A DNA stretch of 64,000 bases from Gordonia sp. 'Campus' (GCF_022206305.1 NZ_JAKOIW010000011.1:112563-176562); one strand, 5' to 3'. Shown: positions 34,088-44,213, numbered from the stretch's first letter. Program-made: numbers and translations. The notes: generated from the letters alone by a model not told the origin.

Positions 34088-34723
34088 TCAGCGCGTCTCC
34101 GGAGCGGGGTTGGTGGGGTAGATGCGGTAGTCGGTGCGGGACAGGACCTCGCCGCGGGCGCATTCCCACCCGCTGCCGTAGTCCTCGAAGGACAACCGGT
34201 CGGGCCCGGCCTCGTAGTCGTGATAGGCCATCCGGCCCGACGTCGCGACGCCGGTGGTCCCCGCGGAGGTGAAGCGAGCCGATCCGGCTTCCTCGGACCG
34301 GTATCTGCGGCCCTCGATCTCCACCGTGTCGGGTCCGGGGGTCACGGCCACGCCGGACAGCTCGCGCCACAGGACCACCTCGAGGTCCGGATCGTCCTCG
34401 ACCGAGATCCAGGCCTTGGACCCGACTCCGGTGTCGAGGAAGTTCTCGGTCCAGGTGTAACCGTCCTGGGAGAGCCGCAGGGTGCCGCGTACCGCGTAGG
34501 TCTCACCGCGCAGTTCCACGAGATCGCCGGGCTTGAGGTCGCGCGGGTCGCCGTAGACAGAGTCGTCGTCGGCCGAGGAGAAGGGATCGCCGGGTCGGTA
34601 AGTGCGATCGCGCAGCGCGTCCTGCTCGGCTTGGCGGGCCTTGCGGTTGCCCAGGAAATTGAAGATGACGACCACCGCGATGATCGCGAGCAGCGCCACG
34701 ATGATGATCAGCAGGAACTCCAC
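34088..34723 (-). CDS. DUF4178 family membrane-anchored protein
   Basis: About 211 residues: an N-terminal membrane helix (MEFLLIIIVALLAIIAVVVIF), a short charged linker, then the beta-rich DUF4178 domain (DLKPGDLVELRGETYAVRGTLRL, WISVEDDPDLEVVLWREL, MAYHDYEAGPDRLSFEDYGSGWECARGEVL). GTG 34723 is chosen since the helix then starts the protein, with AGGG upstream; GTG 34753 would add ten charged residues. It is the first gene of the five-gene leftward cassette. Function unknown. Confidence 0.85.
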   Translation of the reverse strand: MEFLLIIIVALLAIIAVVVIFNFLGNRKARQAEQDALRDRTYRPGDPFSSADDDSVYGDPRDLKPGDLVELRGETYAVRGTLRLSQDGYTWTENFLDTGVGSKAWISVEDDPDLEVVLWRELSGVAVTPGPDTVEIEGRRYRSEEAGSARFTSAGTTGVATSGRMAYHDYEAGPDRLSFEDYGSGWECARGEVLSRTDYRIYPTNPAPETR

Positions 34724-34794
34724 GCCGCTGACCCTATCTCTATCGCCGAACACAGTCAGCTCGGTTCAGCGGGGTGAATGATCGGTGAACGCGG

Positions 34795-35691
34795 TCAGGC
34801 GTCGACCCTCCGGAGTTCGGCGATCACGGGTGCGAAGTCCTCGAGAGCCGGTTCGAGCACGGTGAGGTAGCTGATACCGGTTCGGGCGCGGAGTTCGACG
34901 AGGCGTGCGGCGATGTCGGCGGCGGACCCGATGAGTACCGACGGCAGGTCGGTGAACTCCTGTGCGCTCATCGTGAGGTCGTGTTCTTCGACCAATCTGT
35001 TGGCCTCCGCCACGGGATCATCGGTGACGGCGACGATCTGCAGGAGCAGGTTCCATTCGATCTCCGTGGCCCGTGAGCCGGCCGCGCCGCGGGCGAAGGC
35101 CACCCGCTCGTCGAAGTCGGATGCCGACAGCGGTTGGAGGTCGCCGCCCGGGCCGGTGCGCGCGGCGGTGAATCCGACGATGTCGGAGTGTTCGGCGGCC
35201 ATCCGCAACACGCGATCACCGTTGCCGCCGAGAAGCAGCGGCACCCGTGACTGGACTGGTCGTGGTCGGTGTTCGGGGTCGGTCAGCAGCGTCGTGACCC
35301 GGGCGACGGTCGCGGCGAGATGGTCGACGCGGCGACCGGGTGGCAGGAATTCGATTCCGGCTGCGTCGAATTCGCCCCGGACGTACCCGGTGCCCACACC
35401 GAGCTCCACCCGGCCGTCGGACAGCTGGTCGACCGTGGCGACGTCGCGGGCGAGCAGGGCGGGATTGGTGAATGCCGCATTGAGGACGAACGGACCCACC
35501 CGGAGCCTCTCGGTGACGGTCGCCGCCACGGCCAGTGCGGGCCAGGGACTCGGGATGCCCAGATGGTCGGGGACCAGCAGGACGTCGTAGTCGAGCGCTT
35601 CGACACGTCGCACCCGATCGAGCCACGACGGGCCGGTGTCGACGGCGAGCATGTTGACCCCGAACCGGAATGGCCTGGACACGAGAGACAT
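34795..35691 (-). CDS. LLM class F420-dependent oxidoreductase
   Basis: 298 residues with the luciferase-like TIM barrel: FRFGVNMLAV at the N-terminus, DVLLVPDHLG, RLRVGPFVLNAAFTNPALLARDVATVDQLSDGRVELGVGTGY near 67-108 and VPLLLGGNGDRVLRMAAEHSDIVGF near 150. The pattern fits the F420-type branch common in mycobacteria. The hydride target is unknown. ATG 35691 is chosen; a GTG at 35700 is possible. It is divergent from groEL, and its promoter region holds both CIRCE operators, so heat-shock control is possible. Confidence 0.85.
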   Translation of the reverse strand: MSLVSRPFRFGVNMLAVDTGPSWLDRVRRVEALDYDVLLVPDHLGIPSPWPALAVAATVTERLRVGPFVLNAAFTNPALLARDVATVDQLSDGRVELGVGTGYVRGEFDAAGIEFLPPGRRVDHLAATVARVTTLLTDPEHRPRPVQSRVPLLLGGNGDRVLRMAAEHSDIVGFTAARTGPGGDLQPLSASDFDERVAFARGAAGSRATEIEWNLLLQIVAVTDDPVAEANRLVEEHDLTMSAQEFTDLPSVLIGSAADIAARLVELRARTGISYLTVLEPALEDFAPVIAELRRVDA

Positions 35692-35759
35692 GCGATCCAC
35701 TTAACCGCAGGCGAGCCGTGCCCGACGACCGAGCGCGACGGTTCGGGAGGCGGGCGGAC

Positions 35760-35786
35760 CTTGCACTCGTACTGGTCGAGTGCTAA
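35760..35786. promoter_or_regulatory. CIRCE operator 1 (HrcA site)
   Basis: CTTGCACTC-N9-GAGTGCTAA: the right arm is a perfect match and the left arm seven of nine to the CIRCE consensus TTAGCACTC-N9-GAGTGCTAA. TTGCAC (35761) with TAAAAA 17 bases later could be the groEL promoter inside the operator. Confidence 0.88.
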
Positions 35787-35794
35787 AAACGAGG

Positions 35795-35821
35795 TTGGCA
35801 CTCACGGACTGTGAGTGCCAG
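35795..35821. promoter_or_regulatory. CIRCE operator 2 (HrcA site)
   Basis: TTGGCACTC-N9-GAGTGCCAG: eight and seven of nine bases match the CIRCE arms. It begins eight bases after the first site, giving the double-CIRCE arrangement known from actinobacterial groE promoters. Confidence 0.85.
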
Positions 35822-35850
35822 GTCGGGACGGTGAGACCGGTACCGAATGA

Positions 35851-37554
<1,704 letters not shown>

Positions 37555-37622
37555 CCTGACTCCGTCAGGGATGGGCTTCTGATCTCCTGATCAGATCCCT
37601 GCGTCTACTCACGCAGTTCCAA

Positions 37623-37660
37623 CCGAAGTCCGGTCACCCGTATGGGTGGCCGGACTTCGG
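37623..37660 (+). terminator. Terminator of groEL
   Basis: CCGAAGTCCGGTCACCC (37623-37639) pairs with 37644-37660 with one mismatch and a 4-base loop, followed by CGTTTCG. It is 69 bases after the groEL stop. Confidence 0.8.
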
Positions 37661-37707
37661 CGTTTCGAAACGCGCTACGACGCCGAACCTGCCGCATAGT
37701 TGCAGCC

Positions 37708-38211
37708 ATGACACGAAAGCGTGTGCTGTTCACCGCCAGGACTGTCGGTCACGTCATGTGGTGGGTGTTCGTTGTCGCTGCGCTGTTTGCAGGCGGAATC
37801 ACCTGGTGGATGACGGAGTATGTCGCGGTCGACGCTTCTTTCGTAGGCGGGTCTCACGGTTGGACGGTCTATACACCCACCTCTGGGGCAAGCCATGTAG
37901 TCGATCTCATAGGCTCGTCTGGCCCGGAGTGGTGGCAGGATCCGGCCGTATACGCGCTCGCCGCATTCGTGGCGGTCGCGATCGCCGCGATCGTCGATGC
38001 GCTCGCGGCCCGTCGCCTCATCGCCGGCATCATCACGGTCGCAGCGCCTTTCGTAGCGCTGGGCCTCTTTGTGCTCGCAACCCCAGGTGCGATCGATGAG
38101 GTCTACCTACACAGCACCGTTTCCCTCGTGTTGATTCTCATCGGTGTGGCGATCCGCGAGGTGTTGATGCGCGCCATCGCGCCCGGGGTGCAGGATGAGC
38201 CCCATGGGTGA
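37708..38211 (+). CDS. Hypothetical four-helix membrane protein
   Basis: 167 residues: a basic start (MTRKRVLFTARTVGH), a first helix (about 16-36), an external loop of about 50 residues with WWMTEYVAVDASF and PEWWQD, then three helices (about 90-160) and a short polar tail. ATG 37708 is taken because upstream codons overlap the groEL terminator. I recognise no family. Base composition here is less GC-rich than the neighbours. It has no clear operon partner. Confidence 0.65.
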   Translation: MTRKRVLFTARTVGHVMWWVFVVAALFAGGITWWMTEYVAVDASFVGGSHGWTVYTPTSGASHVVDLIGSSGPEWWQDPAVYALAAFVAVAIAAIVDALAARRLIAGIITVAAPFVALGLFVLATPGAIDEVYLHSTVSLVLILIGVAIREVLMRAIAPGVQDEPHG

Positions 38212-38450
38212 GCTTTCCTGCGTGGAGCTCGCGGGACGGCACGCAGCAAGCGCAGCGCTGCATGTCTCCGGACTGACGAACTAAGCGATCGCCGAAGGTC
38301 AACGCCAGCAGTTTGTTTGGTGGCACGGGCCGACCGCGCAGTGGCGCATCGCCTTGTCCGACGGCACTCAGCTGGACGGAAGTCTCCTCATTACCCACCT
38401 GCGCCATCACTCGATTGTCCATACAACAAACCTGTGTCTTCGAATCTGTT
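38212..38450 (+). pseudogene. Possible remnant of a coding region
   Basis: No intact gene fits the 257 bases between the two hypothetical genes. On the plus strand one frame reads a short peptide to a stop at 38282-38284, then AIAEGQRQQFVWWHGPTAQW and RIALSDGTQLDGSLL before further stops. The second stretch has a protein-like look (WWHGP, QWRI, LSDGT) but no start of its own. It may be decayed DNA or chance. Confidence 0.25.
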
Positions 38451-38468
38451 GACTCGCATCGTTTTACA

Positions 38469-39068
38469 TCACTCGTGATCGTTCGGCCGAGCGAAGTATC
38501 GAGTGGGCGCGGCGTACTCGGCGGGCGCACCTGAATCGGGGTCAGCGGTAACGATGTCGAGGTCTGTGTGGGTCAGTAAGTCTGCGATCGTCACCGCATT
38601 CGCACCGATGCCCGCCCAGTGTGCGTCAACGTCGGACGCGATGCACCACGCGTGATCGGCTGGCCACACAAACGATGCGGGGTTGTGCCCCGTTTCTCGC
38701 ACACCCCAGCGTCCGAAGTCGGACAGCGGACCGTGCAGGAGGTAGTAGGACCGGTTGGGGATGCTCATTCGAGCGCTCCGGCGCATAACCGTCGAGGTAT
38801 CAGGCCATCCCTCCCAGATTGCGAAGTAACAGTCGTCCGGAGTGCCGGTCGCAGAGTGCAACAACTCGCAGAGACGACCAACTTTGGCCTGATCCGTGGG
38901 ATCGTCCGGACCCGCGGCGAAGTCTTGTCCGTCGGGGTCGGGCATGAACCGCAATCGCGCGTAGGCCTCGAACCCTGGAGTGGCGAAAGCGGTCAAATCC
39001 TGCCACGGCTCCTGGGAGTTTACGATCCAGGCCGCTGCTCGAGGAGTTTCGCACGGTCGCAGTTCCAC
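38469..39068 (-). CDS. Hypothetical protein
   Basis: 199 residues, soluble, rich in aromatic and acidic residues. Notable stretches: PWQDLTAFATPGFEAYARLRFMPDP, CYFAIWEGWPD, RSYYLLHGPLSDFG and PASFVWPADHAWCIASDVDAHWAGIG. The pattern recalls a widespread actinobacterial family of unknown function found near accessory genes, but I cannot name a domain. The start is GTG 39068. It faces the other way from the genes on both sides. Codon use is less GC-biased than core genes. Confidence 0.65.
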   Translation of the reverse strand: MELRPCETPRAAAWIVNSQEPWQDLTAFATPGFEAYARLRFMPDPDGQDFAAGPDDPTDQAKVGRLCELLHSATGTPDDCYFAIWEGWPDTSTVMRRSARMSIPNRSYYLLHGPLSDFGRWGVRETGHNPASFVWPADHAWCIASDVDAHWAGIGANAVTIADLLTHTDLDIVTADPDSGAPAEYAAPTRYFARPNDHE

Positions 39069-39267
39069 TGGTCAATGACACCACAGTCGCGATCGGAAAT
39101 GCTTCGGCTCGTCAGCACTGAGCCCTGCGTTCTGCTTACCCTGGAATCGGAGCGTCGCCACGCTGCCCGTGACGGTGATCAGCGTCCCACCCAGGCATCG
39201 CCGCCGGGGAGGTCCGGCCGACTGACGGTCGGCAATTCTTGTCGGTGGTCGCACGTATGTTTGATTC

Positions 39268-40908
39268 ATGCAGTTCGGGGGCGGGGGCGCAGAGATCTCG
39301 GGTGAGGAGTCCGGGGTCGAATCGCCGCTGCCTGCAGTGGTTGTCGACAACGAGTTGTCGGCGACCGAGCTCGTCGATGTCATCACTCATTGTGCGTCGA
39401 TCACCTCCGCGGCCTCGTATCGACTGCTGACCGCGGCGAGTCTGTTGCACGAGGAACGCGAACTCGACTACCACCTCCGCCGTACCGAACACCATGACGG
39501 ACAGGTCTTCTCCGAAGACGACCTCCACCGCCGGGCCGCCGACGCCGCCGCCGGGATCGACCCCTACGCGCAGTTCCGTCCCGACGGGTTCGATCAGGCC
39601 ACCGCCGAACTCGGTGCGGCCCTGATGATCACCGCAGCGCAGGCCCGCGAACTCATCCGCACCGGTGACGTCCTGCGATACCGGTTGATGCTGACCGGTA
39701 GCACCCTGGCGTGCGGCCGGATCGACCAGAAGCGGTTCGAGATCGCAGTTCGGCGCACCGACTTCGTGTCCGACGCCGACATGCCGGCTGTCGATGCGCA
39801 CCTGGCCGAGGCGATCTTGGCGCGCCCACCCATGTCGACAACCCAGTTCACCACCATGGTCGATGCGATCGTCGCCACCCACGCCCCGGATGCGGTGCGC
39901 CGCCGCCGCGAACGCGCCGGCGATGACCGCCACATCACCATCGGCCCCGACCGGTTCGGGCCGGGCCAGTCCCGCATCAGCGGCAGCCTGCCCGTCACCG
40001 ACGCCGCCACCCTCGATGCCCAACTCAACGCGATGGCCGCCTCCGTGCACCCTCACGACCCACGCACCAAACGGCAACGACGCATCGACGCACTGCTCGC
40101 GTTGGCCGCACACCTCGACGTGCTGGCCTGCCGCTGCCCCCACTGCGCACCCCCAGCAACGACGACCGACCTCGACGACACCGACCGGAACGACACCGAC
40201 CGGGACGACGAGCACGACACCGGCCGGGCAGGACCCCAGCCCGACCCGTCACCTGAGGTGCCCGGGCGCGCCCCGGTACCCACTTTCCACATCGTGGTGA
40301 ACCTGACGACGCTGCTCGGCCTCGACCAGGAGTCGGGTTTCCTCGACGGTCACGGCCTCGTCGACGCCGACACCCTGCGATCCCTGCTCGCCGACGCCCG
40401 CCGATCTTTCATCACCGGCCAGCCCAACACCGGTCAGCCCATCACCGGCCAGCAGCAGCCAACCGGCACCCGCTACACCCCGAGCCGCGCACTGCAGACC
40501 CTGGTGCGGTGCGGCGAGCTGGGTTGCACCTTCCCCGGCTGCACCCAACCGGTGTGGACCACCGATCTCGACCACACCATCCCGTTCGACCACCACACAC
40601 CCACCACCGGTGGCGCCACCACACAACGCAACCTCAAACCGCTGTGTCGTTTTCACCACCGCATCAAGACGTTCGGGATGTGGCGGGACTACCAGGACGA
40701 GTACTGCACTGCCTGGTTCTGCTCCCCGACCGGACACACCTTCGTCGGCAACGCCTTCAACGGTCGCGACCTGTTCGGCTACCTCGTCCCCCGACAACCA
40801 CCCGACCACCCCGCCCGCAGCCACCTCGCCGAACAGCGAGATACCCGCACCACCACCCGCCGTCGCGAACTCGACGCGTGGGAGGCTGCTAACCCACCAC
40901 CCTTCTGA
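39268..40908 (+). CDS. DUF222 / HNH endonuclease protein (13E12 repeat family)
   Basis: 546 residues. The N-terminal two thirds are a DUF222 domain (ITAAQARELIRTGDVLRYRL, RRERAGDDRHITIGPDRFG, DARTKRQRR-like DPRTKRQRRIDALLALA). The C-terminus has an HNH nuclease with CTFPGCTQP, TTDLDHTIPFDHHTPTTGG, TTQRNLKPLCRFHHRIKT; the Cys pairs and H-N-H residues are all kept. Two low-complexity stretches, DTDRNDTDRDD near 315 and NTGQPITGQQQ near 390, sit in the linker. In M. tuberculosis this family forms the REP13E12 repeats, which host phage integration. No terminal repeats are seen here, so mobility is not shown. Confidence 0.88.
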   Translation: MQFGGGGAEISGEESGVESPLPAVVVDNELSATELVDVITHCASITSAASYRLLTAASLLHEERELDYHLRRTEHHDGQVFSEDDLHRRAADAAAGIDPYAQFRPDGFDQATAELGAALMITAAQARELIRTGDVLRYRLMLTGSTLACGRIDQKRFEIAVRRTDFVSDADMPAVDAHLAEAILARPPMSTTQFTTMVDAIVATHAPDAVRRRRERAGDDRHITIGPDRFGPGQSRISGSLPVTDAATLDAQLNAMAASVHPHDPRTKRQRRIDALLALAAHLDVLACRCPHCAPPATTTDLDDTDRNDTDRDDEHDTGRAGPQPDPSPEVPGRAPVPTFHIVVNLTTLLGLDQESGFLDGHGLVDADTLRSLLADARRSFITGQPNTGQPITGQQQPTGTRYTPSRALQTLVRCGELGCTFPGCTQPVWTTDLDHTIPFDHHTPTTGGATTQRNLKPLCRFHHRIKTFGMWRDYQDEYCTAWFCSPTGHTFVGNAFNGRDLFGYLVPRQPPDHPARSHLAEQRDTRTTTRRRELDAWEAANPPPF

Positions 40909-41013
40909 ACACCTCCGAAGCAGAGGGTGAGTCGACGATTTACTAGCCCCGACCGCTGGACAGGTGCTCGGGCCGTGGGGAACGATTTCCGTCACGGCGA
41001 TGTTGAGACGGCC

Positions 41014-41673
41014 ATGAGTGCTCCCATCACCGTCGACATCTGGTCCGACATCGCCTGCCCGTGGTGCTACATCGGCAAGCGCAAGTTCGAGGCGGGTCTC
41101 GCCGAGTTCGCCGGGCGTGACGACGTCGAGGTGACCTATCACAGCTTCGAGCTCGCACCCGATACGCCGGTCGACTTCGACGGGTCCGAGGTGGACTTCC
41201 TGGTCCGGCACAAGGGCATGCCTGCCCAGCAGGTCGAGGGGATGCTCGAGCAGGTGGCCGGGATCGCCGCCGAGGTCGGTCTCGACTACGACTTCGACAG
41301 CCTCCAGCACACCAAGACCCTGAAGGCGCATGAGGCGCTGCACTTCGCGAGAGAGCGTGGCCGACAACTCGATCTGGTGGAGCGGTTGTTCAAGGCCTAC
41401 TTCGAGGAGGGTCGTCACGTCGGCCGTCCCGACGAACTCGCTGATCTGGCCGCGGACATCGGCCTCGATCGCGACGAGGTCATCGCGGCGCTGGACTCGG
41501 GTGCCTACGCGCCGGCGGTCGCGGCCGACATCGACCAGGCGCGCGCGTACGGCATCAACGGGGTGCCGTTCTTCGTCGTCAACGGCAAGTACGGAGTGTC
41601 CGGCGCCCAGGCGCCCGAGACCTTCACGCAGGTGCTCGACAAGGTGCGGGCCGAGGCGGGCGATCGTGTCTGA
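41014..41673 (+). CDS. DsbA family oxidoreductase, FrnE-like
   Basis: 219 residues, cytoplasmic (no signal peptide). The thioredoxin-fold active site is C15-P-W-C18, the DsbA insertion is helical, and the cis-Pro loop is GINGVPFFVVNGKYGVSGAQ near 183-202. FrnE-like members are cytosolic isomerases/oxidoreductases tied to redox stress. ATG 41014 is chosen; an upstream frame from 40927 lacks conservation. A 39-residue Cys-containing reading frame overlaps its end. Confidence 0.9.
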   Translation: MSAPITVDIWSDIACPWCYIGKRKFEAGLAEFAGRDDVEVTYHSFELAPDTPVDFDGSEVDFLVRHKGMPAQQVEGMLEQVAGIAAEVGLDYDFDSLQHTKTLKAHEALHFARERGRQLDLVERLFKAYFEEGRHVGRPDELADLAADIGLDRDEVIAALDSGAYAPAVAADIDQARAYGINGVPFFVVNGKYGVSGAQAPETFTQVLDKVRAEAGDRV

Positions 41674-41785
41674 GCCGCTGATGCCGTTCGAGATGGTCGG
41701 CGACGAGGGCGCCGCGGTGTGCGTCGACGGCGTGTGCGCGCTGCCAGAGGTCGAGACCGACGCATCGGGTGTCGAACCGGACTGA
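41666..41785 (+). CDS. Putative 39-residue protein with CVDGVC motif
   Basis: GTG 41666 overlaps the FrnE stop by eight bases and opens a short acidic frame with PFEMVGDEGAAVCVDGVCALP in its middle. The two Cys five apart could bind metal or serve as a redox partner of the neighbouring CPWC enzyme. The tight overlap, acidic composition and GC-rich third positions argue for a real gene, but it is short and has no recognised family. Confidence 0.5.
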   Translation: MSEPLMPFEMVGDEGAAVCVDGVCALPEVETDASGVEPD

Positions 41786-41852
41786 AATCTCCGGTTCGCG
41801 GGTTGCGGCCGCCGAGGTGTGGACGACCGGGCGCGCTGGGTAAGCACCCGCC

Positions 41853-42809
41853 ATGCAGACGTTCCTGCCGTATCCCGATTTTCGACGGTCCGCCGAGGCG
41901 CTCGACCAGGCGCGACTCGGCAAGCAGCGGGTGGAGACACTGCAGATCCTGCGTGCGCTCGAGTTGTTCGACTACGGCTGGACCAATCATCCCGCCGTCG
42001 TGATGTGGCGTGGCCACACCCCGGCGCTCGTCGCCTACGGCCTGGCGTTCGTCGAGGTCTGGACCCGGGAGGGACGTGCCGACTCGACCGCCCCGATGAT
42101 CGCCGAGTTCGCCCCGGGCGTGGTGGGCAGGTCGCAGTCGGATCTGGCCGCGAGCGGTCTGATGCCACCGTGGCTCGGTGACGAGCGCGTCCACCGGAGC
42201 CACCGTTCGGCGCTGCTGCGCAAGGACCCGGACTTCTACGGGACGCGGTTCGACGACGTTGGCGACGACCTCCCGTACTTCTGGCCGGACGCGCCCGATT
42301 CAGCAGCACACGACCTCGACGTCCCGATGCGCAGCGTGTGGGTCATCCGCCCGTCGTCGGTGGATCAGTACGCCGAGTTCATGCGGAGGCGGATCGTGGG
42401 AGTCGGTACGGAGTCCGGCATCGACGCCGATGCCTCGGTGGGAACCGAGACCGGATTGCGGGCACTGCTGAAGGAGGTCAGTCCTGGTCGTCGGCCGGGC
42501 AAGGACCTCCGCGTACTCGCGTCGTTCGTCTCCGACCTCGCGGTCGGGGACGAGATCGCCGTCGTCGACCCCGCCGATCCCGATGCCCTCGCGCTGGGGG
42601 AGGTCGTCGGCGAGTACGAGTTCTCGATGCGCGGCAGAGCCCTCACCCCGCATCGACGACGCGTCCGGTGGACGGGCACGCTCGACCGGGCTTCGGTCGT
42701 CCCGCCGGCCCTCCTGCAGAACCCGAGGATGCTCTTTCCGGTGGCCGTCGAACGTGCCGGGCGAACCACCACCGCACGACGACAGCTACAGAACGGCAAC
42801 AGGGTGTAG
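41853..42809 (+). CDS. Pyrimidine-dimer glycosylase-like domain fused to a PUA/EVE-like domain
   Basis: 318 residues. The first ~155 begin QTFLPYPDFRRSAEALDQARLGKQRVETLQILRAL and include TNHPAVVMWRGH and HRSHRSALLRKDPDFYG; this is the MSMEG_6728-type branch related to T4 endonuclease V. The rest (about 165-300) reads SVWVIRPSS, FVSDLAVGDEIAVVDPADPDALALGEVVGEYEF, HRRRVRWTGTLDRASVVPP and LLQNPRMLFPV, like the PUA/EVE-type modules found at the ends of restriction systems that read modified bases. So it may recognise damaged or modified DNA. The fold of the second part is inferred by pattern only. Confidence 0.7.
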   Translation: MQTFLPYPDFRRSAEALDQARLGKQRVETLQILRALELFDYGWTNHPAVVMWRGHTPALVAYGLAFVEVWTREGRADSTAPMIAEFAPGVVGRSQSDLAASGLMPPWLGDERVHRSHRSALLRKDPDFYGTRFDDVGDDLPYFWPDAPDSAAHDLDVPMRSVWVIRPSSVDQYAEFMRRRIVGVGTESGIDADASVGTETGLRALLKEVSPGRRPGKDLRVLASFVSDLAVGDEIAVVDPADPDALALGEVVGEYEFSMRGRALTPHRRRVRWTGTLDRASVVPPALLQNPRMLFPVAVERAGRTTTARRQLQNGNRV

Positions 42810-43159
42810 TCCGATCGGGTGAATCTGCTCGACGCCTCGGACACGGGTCGGGCCCCCTGATGACGAATCACGCAGGCAATCGCGGCCCCGAACGACCCGG
42901 CGCTCACCGCGGAGTCGGCCCGTATTCGCTGCTCAGTCGCACCCGTCGCCCGAGAAATACTTCTCCCTTCTCGGTGATACGCCGAATGCATTTGTTGTTC
43001 GACGACCAGTTGCGTCTGAACAATCGGTCTCCGGGGATGCAGTCCCGGGGACGCGTTCCATCCGGGTGCGTATGGTGAAAAGTATTCGGATTGATACCTG
43101 CACGTTGGAGTTCCGTTGTCGAGGCGACGGTGCGGTAGAAGTCATGTGAAGGGACTGTG
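42810..43159. other. 350-base intergenic region
   Basis: No convincing gene. CCGAGAA (42950-42956) and TTCTCGG (42968-42974) can form a weak hairpin that may end the upstream transcript. The right half is AT-richer than the surroundings (for example around 42980-43020 and 43075-43095) and probably holds the promoter of the secreted esterase. A short minus-strand open stretch over 42904-43090 looks like chance. Confidence 0.4.
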
Positions 43160-44185
43160 ATGTCCACAGTGGGTGGTTTTCTCCACCGGCGCCTGATCGT
43201 CACGGCTGTCGCCGTCATCGCAATCGTTGTGGCCGTTGGTGTTCCGTCGGTAGCGTCGGCGGAGCCGGGCCCCGAGTCGGCACGGGCTGCGGCGCTCGAC
43301 CGTGCGATCGCCGATGGGCGGGTCCTGGACCTGTCGGTGTACTCGTCGTCGATGAAGCGCGAGGTGCCGGTTCGGGTTCTCCTCCCGGCTGACACATCGA
43401 AGCCGCATCCCACCCTCTATCTGTTGAATGGCGCGGGTGGCGGTGAGGGCACCGGACATTGGTTCGAACAGACCGACATCGTCGACTTCGTCGCCGACAA
43501 GAATGTGAATGTGGTCGTTCCCATGCGCGGCGCATACAGCTACTACACCGATTGGGTGAAAGTCGATCCGGTGCTGGGTCGAAACAAGTGGACCACCTTT
43601 CTGACCAGCGAATTGCCGCCCCTGATCGACAAGAAATTGAACACGACCGGCGTCAACGGGATCGCGGGCATCTCGATGGCGGGAACGTCGTCGCTGAGTC
43701 TCGCCGAGTCCGCTCCTGCGCTTTACCGGGCGGTCGCCTCCTACAGCGGATGCGCCGAGACGAGCACCAATCTGGGCAGGCTGGCCATCCGGGCGGTCGT
43801 CGAGGGCCGCGGCGGTGGCGACATCGCCAACATCTGGGGGCCGGTCGGATCACCCGGGTGGCGTGCGCACGACCCGGTGGTGAACGCCTACAAACTGCGC
43901 GGCAAGTCGATCTACATCAGTACGGGTACCGGTGTGCCCGGTCCCCACGACCGCCTGCAGAGCCAGGGGATCGACGGGCAGACCACGATCTACATCGATC
44001 AGATCGCCGTCGGTGGCGCCATCGAAGCGGCGACTCACCAGTGCACTCTCAACCTCGACCGCCGGCTCAAGCAACTCGGCATTCCCGCGACCGTCGACTA
44101 CACGCCCGGAACCCATGCCTGGCCCTATTGGCAGGACCAGCTGGTGAAGTCGTGGCCGATGCTCGAACGCGCGCTGACCGACTGA
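43160..44185 (+). CDS. Secreted alpha/beta-hydrolase of the mycolyltransferase (antigen 85) family
   Basis: 341 residues. Signal peptide: HRR start, hydrophobic 12-30, cleavage near ASA-E35. Then the esterase-D/Ag85 fold: LYLLNGAGGGEGTGHWFEQTDIVDFV, VVPMRGAYSYYTDW (Ag85-like), nucleophile S172 in GISMAGTSS and a likely catalytic His in GTHAWPYW near 318. Family members move mycolic acids between trehalose and arabinogalactan in the cell envelope, which marks a mycolic-acid-bearing host. A simple esterase cannot be excluded. ATG 43160 follows GAAGGGA; a GTG at 43157 is in frame too. Confidence 0.87.
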   Translation: MSTVGGFLHRRLIVTAVAVIAIVVAVGVPSVASAEPGPESARAAALDRAIADGRVLDLSVYSSSMKREVPVRVLLPADTSKPHPTLYLLNGAGGGEGTGHWFEQTDIVDFVADKNVNVVVPMRGAYSYYTDWVKVDPVLGRNKWTTFLTSELPPLIDKKLNTTGVNGIAGISMAGTSSLSLAESAPALYRAVASYSGCAETSTNLGRLAIRAVVEGRGGGDIANIWGPVGSPGWRAHDPVVNAYKLRGKSIYISTGTGVPGPHDRLQSQGIDGQTTIYIDQIAVGGAIEAATHQCTLNLDRRLKQLGIPATVDYTPGTHAWPYWQDQLVKSWPMLERALTD

Positions 44186-44213
44186 CCTCGCCGCGATCTG
44201 TCACGATGTGTGC

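Noticed and set aside
38138..38530. A 130-residue minus-strand frame in the hypothetical patch
   Set aside because: It overlaps the ends of two better candidates, has no conserved look and no ribosome site.
40249..42309. A 686-residue minus-strand frame across the HNH and frnE genes
   Set aside because: It is antisense to two genes with intact active sites.
42904..43413. A minus-strand frame in the intergenic region before the secreted esterase
   Set aside because: Its right half is antisense to the signal peptide of a clear gene, and the rest shows no family.
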